A stretch of DNA of 64,000 nt from Micromonospora sp. HNM0581 (GTDB lineage: Bacteria; Actinomycetota; Actinomycetes; Mycobacteriales; Micromonosporaceae). The translations under genes were made by a program, and so were the position numbers. Positions within the stretch are counted from its first letter, which is position 1, and every line of letters begins with the position of its first letter. Where the stretch lies: positions 32,009 through 96,008 of the forward strand of contig NZ_JAASAD010000018.1 in the NCBI RefSeq assembly GCF_012726175.1, written 5' to 3'. This document shows, piece after piece, positions 1-7,978 of this stretch. Below the pieces are notes generated by a model. The model was not told the origin of the DNA and made no database searches. It saw only the letters and a program-made list of their open reading frames with translations.

Positions 1-4
1 TCAC

Positions 5-24
5 CCACGGTTGTACAACCGTGG
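5..24. promoter_or_regulatory. Perfect 20-bp palindrome, probable operator of the two-component operon
   Basis: Two 10-bp arms, each reading CCACGGTTGT on its own strand, meet without a spacer. The palindrome lies just upstream of the expected -35 region: a -10-like TAAATT is at 52-57 and the kinase start at 65. A gapless dyad in this position suits a dimeric repressor such as a TetR or PadR type. The regulator is not visible and may lie left of the window. Confidence 0.55.
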
Positions 25-64
25 ACCGATGCACCGGTGAATTCCCGCGACTAAATTCTGAGCT

Positions 65-1207
65 GTGCATGTGGCGCCGTACATCACCTTCACCGGCTGG
101 CTGGCCACGGTGTACCCCTGGGCCTGGTTTATCACCGAGCCGCCCGACCAGCGCTGGTCGTCGCTGTTCCCACCGGGTGTCCTCTCCTCGGCCACCGGCC
201 TGGTGACACTGCCGGTCGCCGCCGCCGCGGCGCTGGCCGGCGGCCTGCTGACGCGGCGATCGCCGCTGCTCGCCATCGCGCTCCTCCTCGGAAGCATCGC
301 GATCCCCACGCTGGCCTGGCGGCAGCCGGAGATCTGGGCGCCGCAGATCCTCCCGGTCGACATCGCGCTGGCGATCGTCGCAGCCTGGTATCCCCGTCGG
401 GTGGCGCTGACCGGGGCCGGCCTGGCGCTGGCGGTGCTCGTCGCCTTTCTGGCCGCCCGTTCGATACCGGGCATCGAGGGCGGAACCCCTTCGGAGCCCG
501 GCATGGCGCTGTCCCTGTGCACGGCGGTTCTGATCGGCACCGTGGCCCGGCAGGCACGGGAGCGGGCCGCCGAGGCTCGCGAGCAGGCCGCCGCCGAGCT
601 GATCAGCGCGGAACGGCTGCGTATCGCCCGGGACCTGCACGATGTGGTGGCGCACAGTCTGGGGGTCATCACGTTGCAGGCCGGCGCTGCGGGCCGGATC
701 ATGCGGACGCAGCCGGACGCAGCCCGGGAAGCGGTCGGCACCATCGAGAAGGTCGGGCGGGAGACTCTGGCCGGGCTGCGCCGCGCCCTCTCCGCGCTGC
801 GGGACGTCGAGCCCGGCCCTTTGCTCACCACCGACGTCGACGATCTCCTCACGACCACCCGGGCCGCGGGCATGGACGTCGAGGTGACCCAGCTCGGGAG
901 GCCCCGGGCGCTGCCTCCGGAGATCGACACGACCGCTTACCGTATCGTCCAGGAGGCCGTCGCCAACGTGATGCGCCATGCCAGCACCGACGCCTGCCGC
1001 GTCCTGATCGACTTTCGTGAGGGTGACTTGTCCGTCGAGGTGGTCGACGACGGCGCCGGTCGCGGGCGACGGTTTGATCCCGGGTTCGGCCTGATCGGCA
1101 TGCGGGAGCGGGTCGAGGCGCTGGGCGGCACGCTGGCTACGGGTCCGCGCCCGGAGGGCGGTTTCCGGGTGTCGGCTTACCTTCCGCTGCCCGGGGGCGA
1201 GCGATGA
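65..1207 (+). CDS. Membrane sensor histidine kinase, NarL/DesK type (HisKA_3)
   Basis: This is the sensor half of a two-component system, which autophosphorylates on histidine and passes phosphate to the next gene product. Residues about 43-165 contain roughly five hydrophobic segments and no large extracellular domain. A short linker coiled coil follows, then the HisKA_3 dimerisation helix with RDLHDVVAHS (phospho-acceptor His192). The C-terminal HATPase_c domain has an N-box with NVMRHAS and glycine-rich DDGAGRG and GFGLIGMRERV. The GTG start has no Shine-Dalgarno sequence, but TAAATT ends 7 nt before it, which fits a leaderless transcript; in-frame stops at 38 and 59 exclude longer starts. 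The gene overlaps the response regulator by ATGA. The signal sensed cannot be told. Confidence 0.85.
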   Translation: MHVAPYITFTGWLATVYPWAWFITEPPDQRWSSLFPPGVLSSATGLVTLPVAAAAALAGGLLTRRSPLLAIALLLGSIAIPTLAWRQPEIWAPQILPVDIALAIVAAWYPRRVALTGAGLALAVLVAFLAARSIPGIEGGTPSEPGMALSLCTAVLIGTVARQARERAAEAREQAAAELISAERLRIARDLHDVVAHSLGVITLQAGAAGRIMRTQPDAAREAVGTIEKVGRETLAGLRRALSALRDVEPGPLLTTDVDDLLTTTRAAGMDVEVTQLGRPRALPPEIDTTAYRIVQEAVANVMRHASTDACRVLIDFREGDLSVEVVDDGAGRGRRFDPGFGLIGMRERVEALGGTLATGPRPEGGFRVSAYLPLPGGER

Positions 1208-1860
1208 GCATCGGGATTCTGGTCGTCGACGACCAGCCGCTCGTCCGCTCGGCGGTGCGTATGGTCGTCGCGGAGACCGACGATCTGGTGATCGTCGGCG
1301 AGGCGGAGACCGGGGAGGAGGCGGTCCGGCTGACCGGCGAGCTGAAACCGGACGTCGTCCTGATGGATCTGCGCATGCCGGGGATGGGCGGTGTCGAGGC
1401 CACCAGGCGCATCACTGGGCAGTCGCCGGAGACCCACGTGCTGGTCCTGACCACCTTCGACGAGGACGATCACGTGTTCGGGGCGTTGCAGGCCGGTGCC
1501 GCCGGTTTCCTGGTCAAGGACATGCCGCTGGACGACATCCTCGATGCGGTCCGGACCGTCGCGCACGGTAACGGCCTACTCGCTCCCAGCGTCACCCGCC
1601 GGTTGATCAGGCACTTTGTCGGCACCCGCACCGCACCTGCCGTCCCGCGCCGGCAGTTGACCGGCATCACCGAGCGCGAGCGCGAGGTGCTCACGCTGGT
1701 GGGCCGGGGTCTGTCCAACGCGGAGATCGCTGACGAGCTTCTCCTGAGCCACACGACCGTCAAGACGTACGTCACCCGGCTCCTGAGCAAACTGGGCACC
1801 CGCGACCGGGTCCACCTGGTCATCGCCGCCTATGAGGCCGGCCTGGTCACGGTGGCGTGA
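1204..1860 (+). CDS. LuxR/NarL-family response regulator
   Basis: A 218-residue cytoplasmic transcription factor and cognate partner of the kinase it overlaps by 4 nt. The receiver domain (about 4-120) has the acidic pair VVDD near residue 9, phospho-acceptor Asp55 in VVLMD, the switch Thr in LTTFD and Lys in LVKD. The C-terminal LuxR helix-turn-helix (about 150-210) contains LTEREREVL-type and SNAEIADELLLSHTTVKTY motifs. The length is normal for the family. The target genes are unknown; the palindrome at the left edge could be autoregulatory, but NarL-type sites are usually less symmetric. Confidence 0.88.
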   Translation: MSIGILVVDDQPLVRSAVRMVVAETDDLVIVGEAETGEEAVRLTGELKPDVVLMDLRMPGMGGVEATRRITGQSPETHVLVLTTFDEDDHVFGALQAGAAGFLVKDMPLDDILDAVRTVAHGNGLLAPSVTRRLIRHFVGTRTAPAVPRRQLTGITEREREVLTLVGRGLSNAEIADELLLSHTTVKTYVTRLLSKLGTRDRVHLVIAAYEAGLVTVA

Positions 1861-1956
1861 CGGTGGTGTCGGAACGCCTGGACGGGCCACGGACGGTGCG
1901 CATGGCGTCGGTGAGGCCGTGCGGGCGGTGTGCCGTGGCGGCGGACGGCGGACGGG

Positions 1957-2088
1957 GTGTTTGCGGAGGTTCCTGAGCAGACGGTGGCCGTGGCCCGGGC
2001 GGCGTTCCGGAAGCCGACGCTGGCCATGCGGGTCCGCGACGAACTCGGCTCTGTCTCACATTCGGTGGTGACGGTGCGTGCCGGTTAG
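1957..2088 (+). pseudogene. N-terminal remnant of a transposase (IS1182-like)
   Basis: Translation from GTG gives about 43 residues containing VPEQTVAVARAAF and LAMRVRDELG. To my recollection this is the opening of actinobacterial IS1182/IS5-group transposases, which begin with a VPEQT...ARAAFPKG...LRDELG pattern. The frame ends at TAG 2086 just after the conserved DELG, and nothing downstream continues the protein, so only the first tenth of the gene survives. The flanks 1861-1956 and 2089-2232 contain no other recognisable gene. They have somewhat lower GC content, and a CCCGGC/GCCGGG hairpin lies near 2190. Confidence 0.45.
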
Positions 2089-2232
2089 CCTCGGTCTTTC
2101 ACTTGAGCATGGATCCATAGCTTGTTATCGATGAAGTTGATTCGCGCTGGTTTTGCCGCTTTGTTGGCATGCTGAGGGCCCGGCGCTGGGCCGGGTTCCT
2201 CCGTGTTGCGGGTTGGAGCGTGAGCCTCGACG

Positions 2233-2838
2233 TCAGCCGGTGGGCCGGGGTAGTGCGGCGAGCTTGTTGAATGCGCTGGTCAGGGCGTTGGCCCAGGGCC
2301 AGTTGGCGGCGATGGCGAGTCGTGTCCTGCGGGCGGTGCGGGTGATCCGGGCGGCGACGTGTAGCAGCCGGTAACGCAGCTTCTTGGGCTCGGCGGTGGC
2401 CAGTTCGCCGTCCAGGAGCAGGTTCTGGGTCCAGGCGAGCAGGTCGATGCCGGTCAGCGCCAACTGGAGCCAGGCCTGGTTGATGGCGAAGTGTCGGGAC
2501 GGGAACCGGCCGAAACCGGTGTTCTTGCCGGTGCGGATGCGGTCTTCAACGCGGGCGTGTGCCCGGTGCCGGGCCTCCAGGAACTGGACGCTGCCGCCGC
2601 CGGGTGGGGTGTCGGTGGCGACGACCTGATGCCGCCAGCCCTCGATGGTGTCGAACAGCGACAGTTGGGCACCGGGGTGCGGGCGTTCCCGGCGGACCAG
2701 GAACCGGGTGCCCTCCGGCCAGCAGGTGGCGTCGAACAGGCCCGTGATCTCGCAGACCTCGGCATGTTCACGCAGGTCACCGACGGTGTCGACGGCGGGA
2801 GCCCAGCCGGTCGCAGCCCGGATCGCCTCGCGCACGCC
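2233..2838 (-). pseudogene. Truncated IS1380-family transposase (C-terminal part)
   Basis: About 200 residues match the C-terminal part of IS1380-type DDE transposases. Visible landmarks are RFLVRRERP, the stretch HRAHARVEDRIRTGKN and the C-terminal motif SRHFAINQAWLQLALTGIDLL, which carries the end of the catalytic core. The family is usually about 450 residues, so roughly the first half, including the first catalytic aspartates, is missing. An in-frame stop (TGA on the minus strand, 2847-2845) lies just upstream of the first possible GTG. It cannot be active alone. With the remnant at 1957 it marks this region as a decayed insertion hot spot between the two-component system and the small genes at 2894-3321. 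Confidence 0.75.
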
Positions 2839-2893
2839 TCGGACTCACATCATGATCTTGAAACGCCCGTGTCCCGAAGATGAGGTCTTCCCA

Positions 2894-3085
2894 ATGATCG
2901 ACGCGGCGTGGCTTTCGCGAGACGGGACCATGCTGAATGCGGTCGTCCGCGACAGGGCGTGGTGGGGAATTCCCATGAACAGCCAGATCGGGACGGCTGG
3001 GGAACGTCATCTCTGTCTTGTGATGGAGAATGTCGACGTGGTGATCACTGCGTATCCGATCGCGGACCCGAGGCAGTGTGCATGA
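2894..3085 (+). CDS. Small hypothetical protein, coupled to the next gene
   Basis: A predicted 63-residue soluble protein of unknown function, starting MIDAAWLSRDGTMLNAV and containing a tryptophan-rich RAWWGIPMN segment. GAGGT lies about 8 nt before ATG 2894; an in-frame ATG at 2849 would add 15 residues. It overlaps the next gene by ATGA, which argues that both are expressed. It sits beside an insertion-sequence scar, so it may be part of an acquired accessory module. No family recognised. Confidence 0.5.
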   Translation: MIDAAWLSRDGTMLNAVVRDRAWWGIPMNSQIGTAGERHLCLVMENVDVVITAYPIADPRQCA

Positions 3086-3321
3086 ACGACTCCGATCGGG
3101 TTGCCTGCACGGCATGCGGGCAGGACTGGCAGACCTGGTACCGGGTACGTGACGACGGCCGTGTGTTCCTGCTGTGCCCGGAGTGCGACTCGGTCTGGCT
3201 ACCGAGCGATGATCGCCACGAGCGTCCAACGACTTACCTGAACGACCTGTTCGCCCCGCAGTCGAAGCTCTTCGATGCCTGGCGATTGATCGACGAGTGC
3301 GAGCCGTCAACCGCCGAATGA
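3082..3321 (+). CDS. Small zinc-ribbon-like hypothetical protein
   Basis: A 79-residue protein with two knuckles, CTAC near residue 9 (CxxC) and CPEC near residue 32 (CxxC). They are separated by about 20 residues rich in aromatic and charged positions, a typical small zinc-ribbon layout. The C-terminal half (YLNDLFAPQSKLFDAWRLID) looks helical. The ATG lies inside the 3' end of the preceding small gene (ATGA overlap), so the two are probably translated together. Possible roles include an immunity-like or regulatory adaptor, but the sequence does not decide. The space to the minus-strand pseudogene is only about 70 bp and holds nothing evident. Confidence 0.55.
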   Translation: MNDSDRVACTACGQDWQTWYRVRDDGRVFLLCPECDSVWLPSDDRHERPTTYLNDLFAPQSKLFDAWRLIDECEPSTAE

Positions 3322-3393
3322 TGGCGGGCGGGTTGATCCTGACGGATCGTGGTCCGGGTGGCGGGACCAGGCGAGAGGGCGGCTGGCTCGGGG

Positions 3394-4248
3394 TCATCGT
3401 GTGGGTTCAGGTGGTTGGCCACCGGGCGGCGCAATCGATGTCGAGCTGGCCAACGCCGGTAGCCGGCGTGTTCTCGGCGTCGGGCGCCAGGTGGTCAGCA
3501 GGGCGAGGGCGAGCAGGATCTCGGCGAGGTCGCCGCCGTAGTACATCACCGTCGCGCCGGCGCGCAGCCGCTCCGCAGTCGCCGGCACGTCGACAAGCAG
3601 GCCCGCGTACATCAGTTGGGCGAGGCTGGCGTGGGCGACCACGGCCGCGCCGAGCACCACCAGCCGGACCGGTACGCGGGCCCGGTGCGGGTAGGGTTCC
3701 GGGCCGGCGATCGACCAGGTGAACAGCAGCCCGCTGAGCAGGAAGTGCAGGTTGACCAGGTTGTGCAGGGCCGCGTTGTCGAGGGTGGCCCGGTACAGCG
3801 GGGTGAGGTAGAGCAGCCACAGCCCGCCGGCGGTGAGCAGCAGCCCGGTGACCGGGTGGGTCAGCGGTCGCAGCGCCGGATAACCCACCATCCGCAGTGC
3901 CGCCCGCCCGGTTCACCGGTCGAGGCGGCGTAGGGCCAGGATGCCGGGTGCGCCGAGCACCAGCCCCAGCGGCGCCAGCATGCCGAGCAGCAGGTGCTGC
4001 CACATGTGTCCGGCGAGGTCGTCGGTCGGCACCAGCAGTGCGGTGGCGAGCAGGGCGCACCCGGCGGCGAAGGCGGCCGTGCGCCAGTGGCTCCAGCCGG
4101 CCCGGTCGGGGGCGTGTTGCCGCAGTGCGGCGGCCAGGTAGAGCCAGCCGGCCAGCAACGGTACGAGCAGTGCCGGGCCGACGGTGGCGGCGTGCTCGGC
4201 CCCGTGCGTCGAGATCAGGACCGGACTGACCACCAGCGGGGGACTCAC
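3394..4248 (-). pseudogene. caa3_CtaG-type cytochrome c oxidase assembly protein, interrupted by an in-frame TGA
   Basis: The two parts form one continuous frame of 285 codons, near the family's usual 280-300. Part 1 has membrane segments and the motif HMWQHLLLGMLAPLGLVLG, ending in ALRRLDR. A TGA follows at complement 3915-3913, and the frame continues TGRAALRMVGYPALRPLTHPV, HNLVNLHFLLSGLLF and further membrane helices. Pfam caa3_CtaG proteins are multi-span membrane proteins that help deliver copper to terminal oxidases. Nothing is missing around the stop and both halves keep conserved His residues, so a recent CGA-to-TGA-like change or a sequencing error is likely. The start is probably GTG 4248 (alternative GTG 4233). 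It is divergent from aroB. Confidence 0.75.
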
Positions 4249-4399
4249 CCCTGTCGGCCCGGGGTCGGTGGTCGATTCCCCCGTCCGTGGCCCCCGGCTG
4301 CCCGTGCCCGGTACGCGCAGCGCTAAACGTCGTTCCAACCCTCGGGCATCCGGTGGCTGCGCGGGTCGGATCGGCGGTGGGTGGGCTAGGCTCCCGGCG

Positions 4400-5476
4400 A
4401 TGGACGAGGTGACCCGGATCCCGGTCGGTGGCGAGCGGCCGTACGACGTGCTGGTCGGCCGCGACCTGCTCGACGCGCTGCCTGGCCTGCTGCCCGATGC
4501 CGCTCGGGCCGCGGTGCTGTTTGCGCCGCCCCTGAAGGAGTTGGCCGACGCGGTCGGTGCCGGCTTGGCGGCGGCCGGTGTGACGCCTCTGCCGATCGAG
4601 GTGCCCGACGCCGAGGCCAGCAAGCACGTCGATGTGGCGGCGCAGTGCTGGGACCAGCTCGGTGAGGCGGGCTTCACCCGCACCGACGCGGTGGTCGGCA
4701 TCGGTGGCGGCGCGGTCACCGACCTGGCCGGGTTCGTGGCGGCGTGTTGGCTGCGCGGGGTGCGGTGGGTGCCGGTGGCCACCTCGTTGCTCGGCATGGT
4801 CGACGCGGCGGTGGGTGGCAAGACCGGGATCAACACCGCCGCCGGTAAGAATCTCGTGGGTGCCTTCCACCCGCCGGTCGGCGTGCTGGCCGACCTGGCC
4901 ACGCTGGACAGCCTCCCGCCGGCCGACCTGGCTGCCGGGCTGGCCGAGGTGGTCAAGTGCGGGTTCATCGCTGATCCGGTCATCCTCGACCTGGTCGAGG
5001 CCGACTCGGCCGCCGCGACCGACCCCGCCGGGCAGGTCACCCGGGAGCTGATCGAGCGGGCCATCCGGGTCAAGGCCGACGTGGTCGCGGGAGACCTGCG
5101 TGAGTCGGGCGTACGGGAGGTGCTCAACTACGGGCACACGCTGGCCCACGCGATCGAGAAGGTCGAGGGTTACCGCTGGCGGCACGGTCACGCCGTGTCG
5201 GTCGGCCTGGTGTACGCCGCCGAGCTGGCCCGCCTCGCCGGCAGGTTGGACGCGGCCACCGCGGCGCGGCACCGTGCGGTGTTGACGGCGCTCGACCTGC
5301 CGACGGTTTACGACGCCGACGCGTGGCCTCGCCTGCTGGCCACCATGCGGGTCGACAAGAAGGCCCGGGGCAGCCGGCTGCGTTTCGTGGTGCTCGACGG
5401 GTTGGCCCGCCCGGCGATCCTCGACGGCCCGGACGACGACCTGTTGCACACCGCCTACGCCGCAGTGGCCCGATGA
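4400..5476 (+). CDS. aroB: 3-dehydroquinate synthase
   Basis: Second step of the shikimate pathway: converts DAHP to 3-dehydroquinate with NAD+ and a divalent metal. The 358-residue length is standard. Visible family motifs are GIGGGAVTDLAGFVA (NAD loop), TSLLGMVDAAVGGKTGIN, AGKNLVGAFHPP, the metal-ligand region LAEVVKCGF and the His metal ligands in NYGHTLAHAIE and HGHAVSVGL. There is no Shine-Dalgarno sequence, but TAGGCT (4387-4392) ends 7 nt before the ATG, fitting a leaderless mRNA. The stop overlaps aroQ by ATGA. It is divergent from the oxidase-assembly pseudogene. Confidence 0.95.
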   Translation: MDEVTRIPVGGERPYDVLVGRDLLDALPGLLPDAARAAVLFAPPLKELADAVGAGLAAAGVTPLPIEVPDAEASKHVDVAAQCWDQLGEAGFTRTDAVVGIGGGAVTDLAGFVAACWLRGVRWVPVATSLLGMVDAAVGGKTGINTAAGKNLVGAFHPPVGVLADLATLDSLPPADLAAGLAEVVKCGFIADPVILDLVEADSAAATDPAGQVTRELIERAIRVKADVVAGDLRESGVREVLNYGHTLAHAIEKVEGYRWRHGHAVSVGLVYAAELARLAGRLDAATAARHRAVLTALDLPTVYDADAWPRLLATMRVDKKARGSRLRFVVLDGLARPAILDGPDDDLLHTAYAAVAR

Positions 5477-5934
5477 CCATGCGGGTGTACGTGTTCAACG
5501 GGCCGAACCTGGGCCGGCTGGGCACCCGCCAGGTCGACGTCTACGGGGTGACCAGCTACGCCGATCTGGTGAAACTCTGCGAGACGACCGGGCGGGACCT
5601 GGGCCTGGACGTCGTCGTGCGGCAGACCGACGCCGAGCACGAGTTGCTCGGCTGGCTGCACACCGCCGCCGACGAGGGCGCCGCCGTGGTGCTCAACCCG
5701 GCGGCCTGGTCGCACTACTCGATCGCGGTGCGGGACGCCTGCGCGATGCTGCGCGGGCCGCTGGTGGAGGTGCACATCTCCAACATCCACGCGCGGGAGG
5801 AGTTCCGTCACCACTCGGTGGTCTCGGCGGTGGCAACCGGCGTGATCTGCGGGTTCGGCGTGGACGGCTACCGTCTCGCGCTGAGCTATCTGGCCAACCG
5901 GATGTCCGGGCCGACTGACGGGCAGATCGACTGA
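5473..5934 (+). CDS. aroQ: Type II 3-dehydroquinate dehydratase
   Basis: Third shikimate step: dehydrates 3-dehydroquinate to 3-dehydroshikimate in a dodecameric flavodoxin-like enzyme. The 153-residue length is normal. The active-site loop reads GPNLGRLGTRQVDVYG, where most homologues have GPNLNLLG; the loop arginine and tyrosine remain. Other motifs are LNPAAWSHYS (substrate loop) and EVHISNIHAREEFRHHS with the catalytic His. It overlaps aroB by 4 nt, so the two are translationally coupled. The 180 bp downstream contain the efp promoter. Confidence 0.93.
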   Translation: MTMRVYVFNGPNLGRLGTRQVDVYGVTSYADLVKLCETTGRDLGLDVVVRQTDAEHELLGWLHTAADEGAAVVLNPAAWSHYSIAVRDACAMLRGPLVEVHISNIHAREEFRHHSVVSAVATGVICGFGVDGYRLALSYLANRMSGPTDGQID

Positions 5935-6069
5935 GTGCGGTGTGACCCTCCGCAGTTGTGTGGGGTCGGGTGGTGGTGGCCGGTCAGTGGGCGACTGGGT
6001 GGGCCGGGTCGCGTCCGTGTGGGGGGCGAGGGCCGACCGGCGCCGGTCGGCGGGCCGGGAAGCTGCTAG

Positions 6070-6075
6070 TAGACT
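6070..6075 (+). promoter_or_regulatory. Probable -10 element (TAGACT) of efp-nusB
   Basis: TAGACT lies 38 nt before the efp start codon. The same hexamer occurs at 26023-26028, also 38 nt before def, and at 41152-41157 ahead of pheS, which suggests a shared housekeeping promoter type. No good -35 match is seen. Confidence 0.4.
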
Positions 6076-6113
6076 TGCCAGGTCTGTCCGCCAAATCATG
6101 ATCAAGGCAGGAA

Positions 6114-6671
6114 ATGGCCACCACCAACGACCTGAAGAACGGCCTGGTACTCAACCTCGACGGGGAGCTCTGGGCCGTCGTCGAGTTCCAGCACGTCAAG
6201 CCCGGTAAGGGTGGTGCGTTCGTGCGTACCACGCTGAAGAACGTGCTCTCCGGCAAGGTGGTCGACAAGACCTTCAATGCGGGCACCAAGGTGGAGACGG
6301 CGACCGTCGACAAGCGCACCATGCAGTATCTGTACGCCGATGGCGAGGACTACGTCTTCATGGACATGGAGACGTTCGACCAGATCACGGTGTTGGGTGG
6401 GACGGTCGGTGAGGCGGCCAACTACCTGCTGCCTGAGGCTGAGGCGATCGTGGCGACCCACGAGGGCGTGCCGCTTTACATCGAGCTGCCGACCTCTGTC
6501 GTGCTGGAGGTCACGTACACTGAGCCGGGCCTACAGGGGGACCGCTCTACGGGCGGCAACAAGCCGGCGACGGTGGAGACGGGCGCGACCGTCCAGGTGC
6601 CGCTCTTCGTGACCACCGGCGAGAAGATCAAGGTTGACACCCGCGACGGTCGTTACCTCGGCCGCGCCTGA
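6114..6671 (+). CDS. efp: Translation elongation factor P
   Basis: EF-P binds the ribosome between P and E sites and relieves stalling at polyproline stretches. The 185-residue protein has the KOW-like domain with the tip loop KPGKGGAF (Lys32), followed by two OB domains; the C-terminal signature GEKIKVDTRDGRYLGR is intact. A purine-rich AGGCAGG precedes the ATG. The stop overlaps the nusB start (TGATG). It may matter here because an upstream peptide at 61445-61471 is proline-rich. Confidence 0.96.
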   Translation: MATTNDLKNGLVLNLDGELWAVVEFQHVKPGKGGAFVRTTLKNVLSGKVVDKTFNAGTKVETATVDKRTMQYLYADGEDYVFMDMETFDQITVLGGTVGEAANYLLPEAEAIVATHEGVPLYIELPTSVVLEVTYTEPGLQGDRSTGGNKPATVETGATVQVPLFVTTGEKIKVDTRDGRYLGRA

Positions 6672-7105
6672 TGGCTGAGGGGCCGAAGCAGCAGATGCCG
6701 GCGCGCCGTAAGGCGCGCAAGCGGGCGCTCGACGTGCTCTTCGAGGCTGATCTGCGGGATCGTCCGCCGGTCGAGGTGTTGGCCGGTTATGTCGAGCGGA
6801 TCGTGAAGCCCCGCCCCGACCATCTGGGGTACGCCGTCGGCCTGGTCGAGGGGGTGGCCGGGCACCTCGACCGGATCGACGAGCTGATCTCCAGCTACGC
6901 CGAGGGCTGGACGCTGGACCGGATGCCGGTGGTGGACCGCAACCTCGCCCGGATCGCCGTCTACGAGTTGTTGTATCTCGACGAGATCGACGACGCGGTG
7001 GCGATCAGTGAGGCGGTGGAGTTGGCCCGGCAGATGTCGACCGACGACTCGCCGCGCTTCCTGAACGGTCTGCTCGGCAGGATCGCTGAGTACGCGACCC
7101 GCTGA
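6671..7105 (+). CDS. nusB: Transcription antitermination factor NusB
   Basis: NusB binds boxA RNA with NusE/S10 and supports antitermination on rRNA operons; the leader of such an operon lies at the right end of the window. The 144-residue all-helical protein has the N-terminal motif ARKRALDVLFEADLR and the C-terminal pattern DDAVAISEAVELARQ and FLNGLLGRIAE. It overlaps efp by 1 nt and is followed by a strong terminator. Confidence 0.95.
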   Translation: MAEGPKQQMPARRKARKRALDVLFEADLRDRPPVEVLAGYVERIVKPRPDHLGYAVGLVEGVAGHLDRIDELISSYAEGWTLDRMPVVDRNLARIAVYELLYLDEIDDAVAISEAVELARQMSTDDSPRFLNGLLGRIAEYATR

Positions 7106-7129
7106 CGCAAGCTCTTGCGCACCGACGAA

Positions 7130-7159
7130 GGGCCCGTGCCGTGCGGCACGGGCCCTTTT
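7130..7159. terminator. Bidirectional intrinsic terminator between nusB and bldD
   Basis: An 11-bp perfect stem (7130-7140 with 7145-7155, arms GGGCCCGTGCC) with a GTGC loop is followed by TTTT. It lies between convergent genes and probably ends both transcripts. Confidence 0.85.
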
Positions 7160-7173
7160 CGGGTAGTCGAACC

Positions 7174-7662
7174 TCAGGAGGCGAAGAATGCCCGCGGGTC
7201 GGCGACCAGCACGCCGTGCTCGGTCAGCCGCTCGATCAGACCGGACGGCGAGGCGTCGTAGACGATGGCGAGGGCACGCAGGTCGTCGGCGCGGATCGAC
7301 AACACCCGCCCGTTGTAGTCGCCGCGTTGCTGCTGGATGGCACGCGCGTAGCGGGCAACGTAGGCGAGGTCCTCACCGGCCTGGTCGTAGAGGCGCTCCA
7401 GATCCAGGACGATCTTGCTGGTGGGCTCGTGTCGAACCCCGCTGCCGTCGGGCAGCAGCTCCGAAACCGGCACACGGTAGAACTCGGCCAACTCGGCCAG
7501 ACGGGACACCGTGACGGCCCGGTCGCCGCGCTCGTACGAGCCGACCACCACCGCCTTCCAGCGCCCGTTCGACTTCTCCTCCACTCCCTGCAGGGAAAGG
7601 CCCTGCTGCTGGCGGATGGAGCGCAGGCGGGCGCCCAGCGACTTGGCGTATTCAGAGGGCAT
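7174..7662 (-). CDS. bldD: Developmental master regulator BldD (c-di-GMP-responsive)
   Basis: BldD represses sporulation genes during vegetative growth in actinomycetes and dimerises through a c-di-GMP tetramer. The N-terminal XRE helix-turn-helix covers about residues 5-70. The C-terminal domain carries the c-di-GMP signature RGD-x8-RxxD: RGD at 113-115, eight residues, then RADD at 124-127, as described for Streptomyces BldD. The 162-residue length is typical. About 270 bp upstream, up to the pyrR leader, hold its promoter; I could not pick out a clear BldD box. A GGDEF protein is encoded at 30816. Confidence 0.95.
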   Translation of the reverse strand: MPSEYAKSLGARLRSIRQQQGLSLQGVEEKSNGRWKAVVVGSYERGDRAVTVSRLAELAEFYRVPVSELLPDGSGVRHEPTSKIVLDLERLYDQAGEDLAYVARYARAIQQQRGDYNGRVLSIRADDLRALAIVYDASPSGLIERLTEHGVLVADPRAFFAS

Positions 7663-7930
7663 TCGGACACTCCCAGTGCTGCTCGGGGTTCTCCCAGCGA
7701 TTCGCTACGGAGCGTGACGGTACGGGGATTCGTACACGTGGTCAAGTGGTCGCGATCTTCCTGTTGCGCACCCCGGGTGAGTTGTCCCGTTTCGTCTGGC
7801 TGATTGGGCAGTCAGCGAATGTCGATTGGCGACAGAGTCGTGCCTGGTGCCCGCCTGTAGATGCGGCGACGACCACTGGTAACGTTGCCGCAGCCCCTCC
7901 GCCGGCCGCGCGCGGCCGGCCGGGAGGACC

Positions 7931-7974
7931 CGACGTCCTTTAACGACCCGTCCCGTGAGGCGGGGAAGGAGGTC
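7931..7974 (+). promoter_or_regulatory. PyrR-binding RNA leader overlapping the pyrR ribosome binding site
   Basis: The leader contains CCTTTAACGACCC and a hairpin CCCG-TGAGG-CGGG that runs directly into the Shine-Dalgarno AAGGAGG (7966-7972). This resembles the conserved PyrR-binding loop (AGUCC...GAGGC...GG) known from pyr leaders. There is no U-tract terminator, so the likely mode is translational repression: UMP-bound PyrR covers the ribosome binding site and silences pyrR and, by coupling, the downstream genes. Confidence 0.75.
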
Positions 7975-7978
7975 CGCC

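Noticed and set aside
1..930. Minus-strand frame reaching the left window edge
   Set aside because: It is antisense to the histidine kinase, which has clear motifs on the plus strand.
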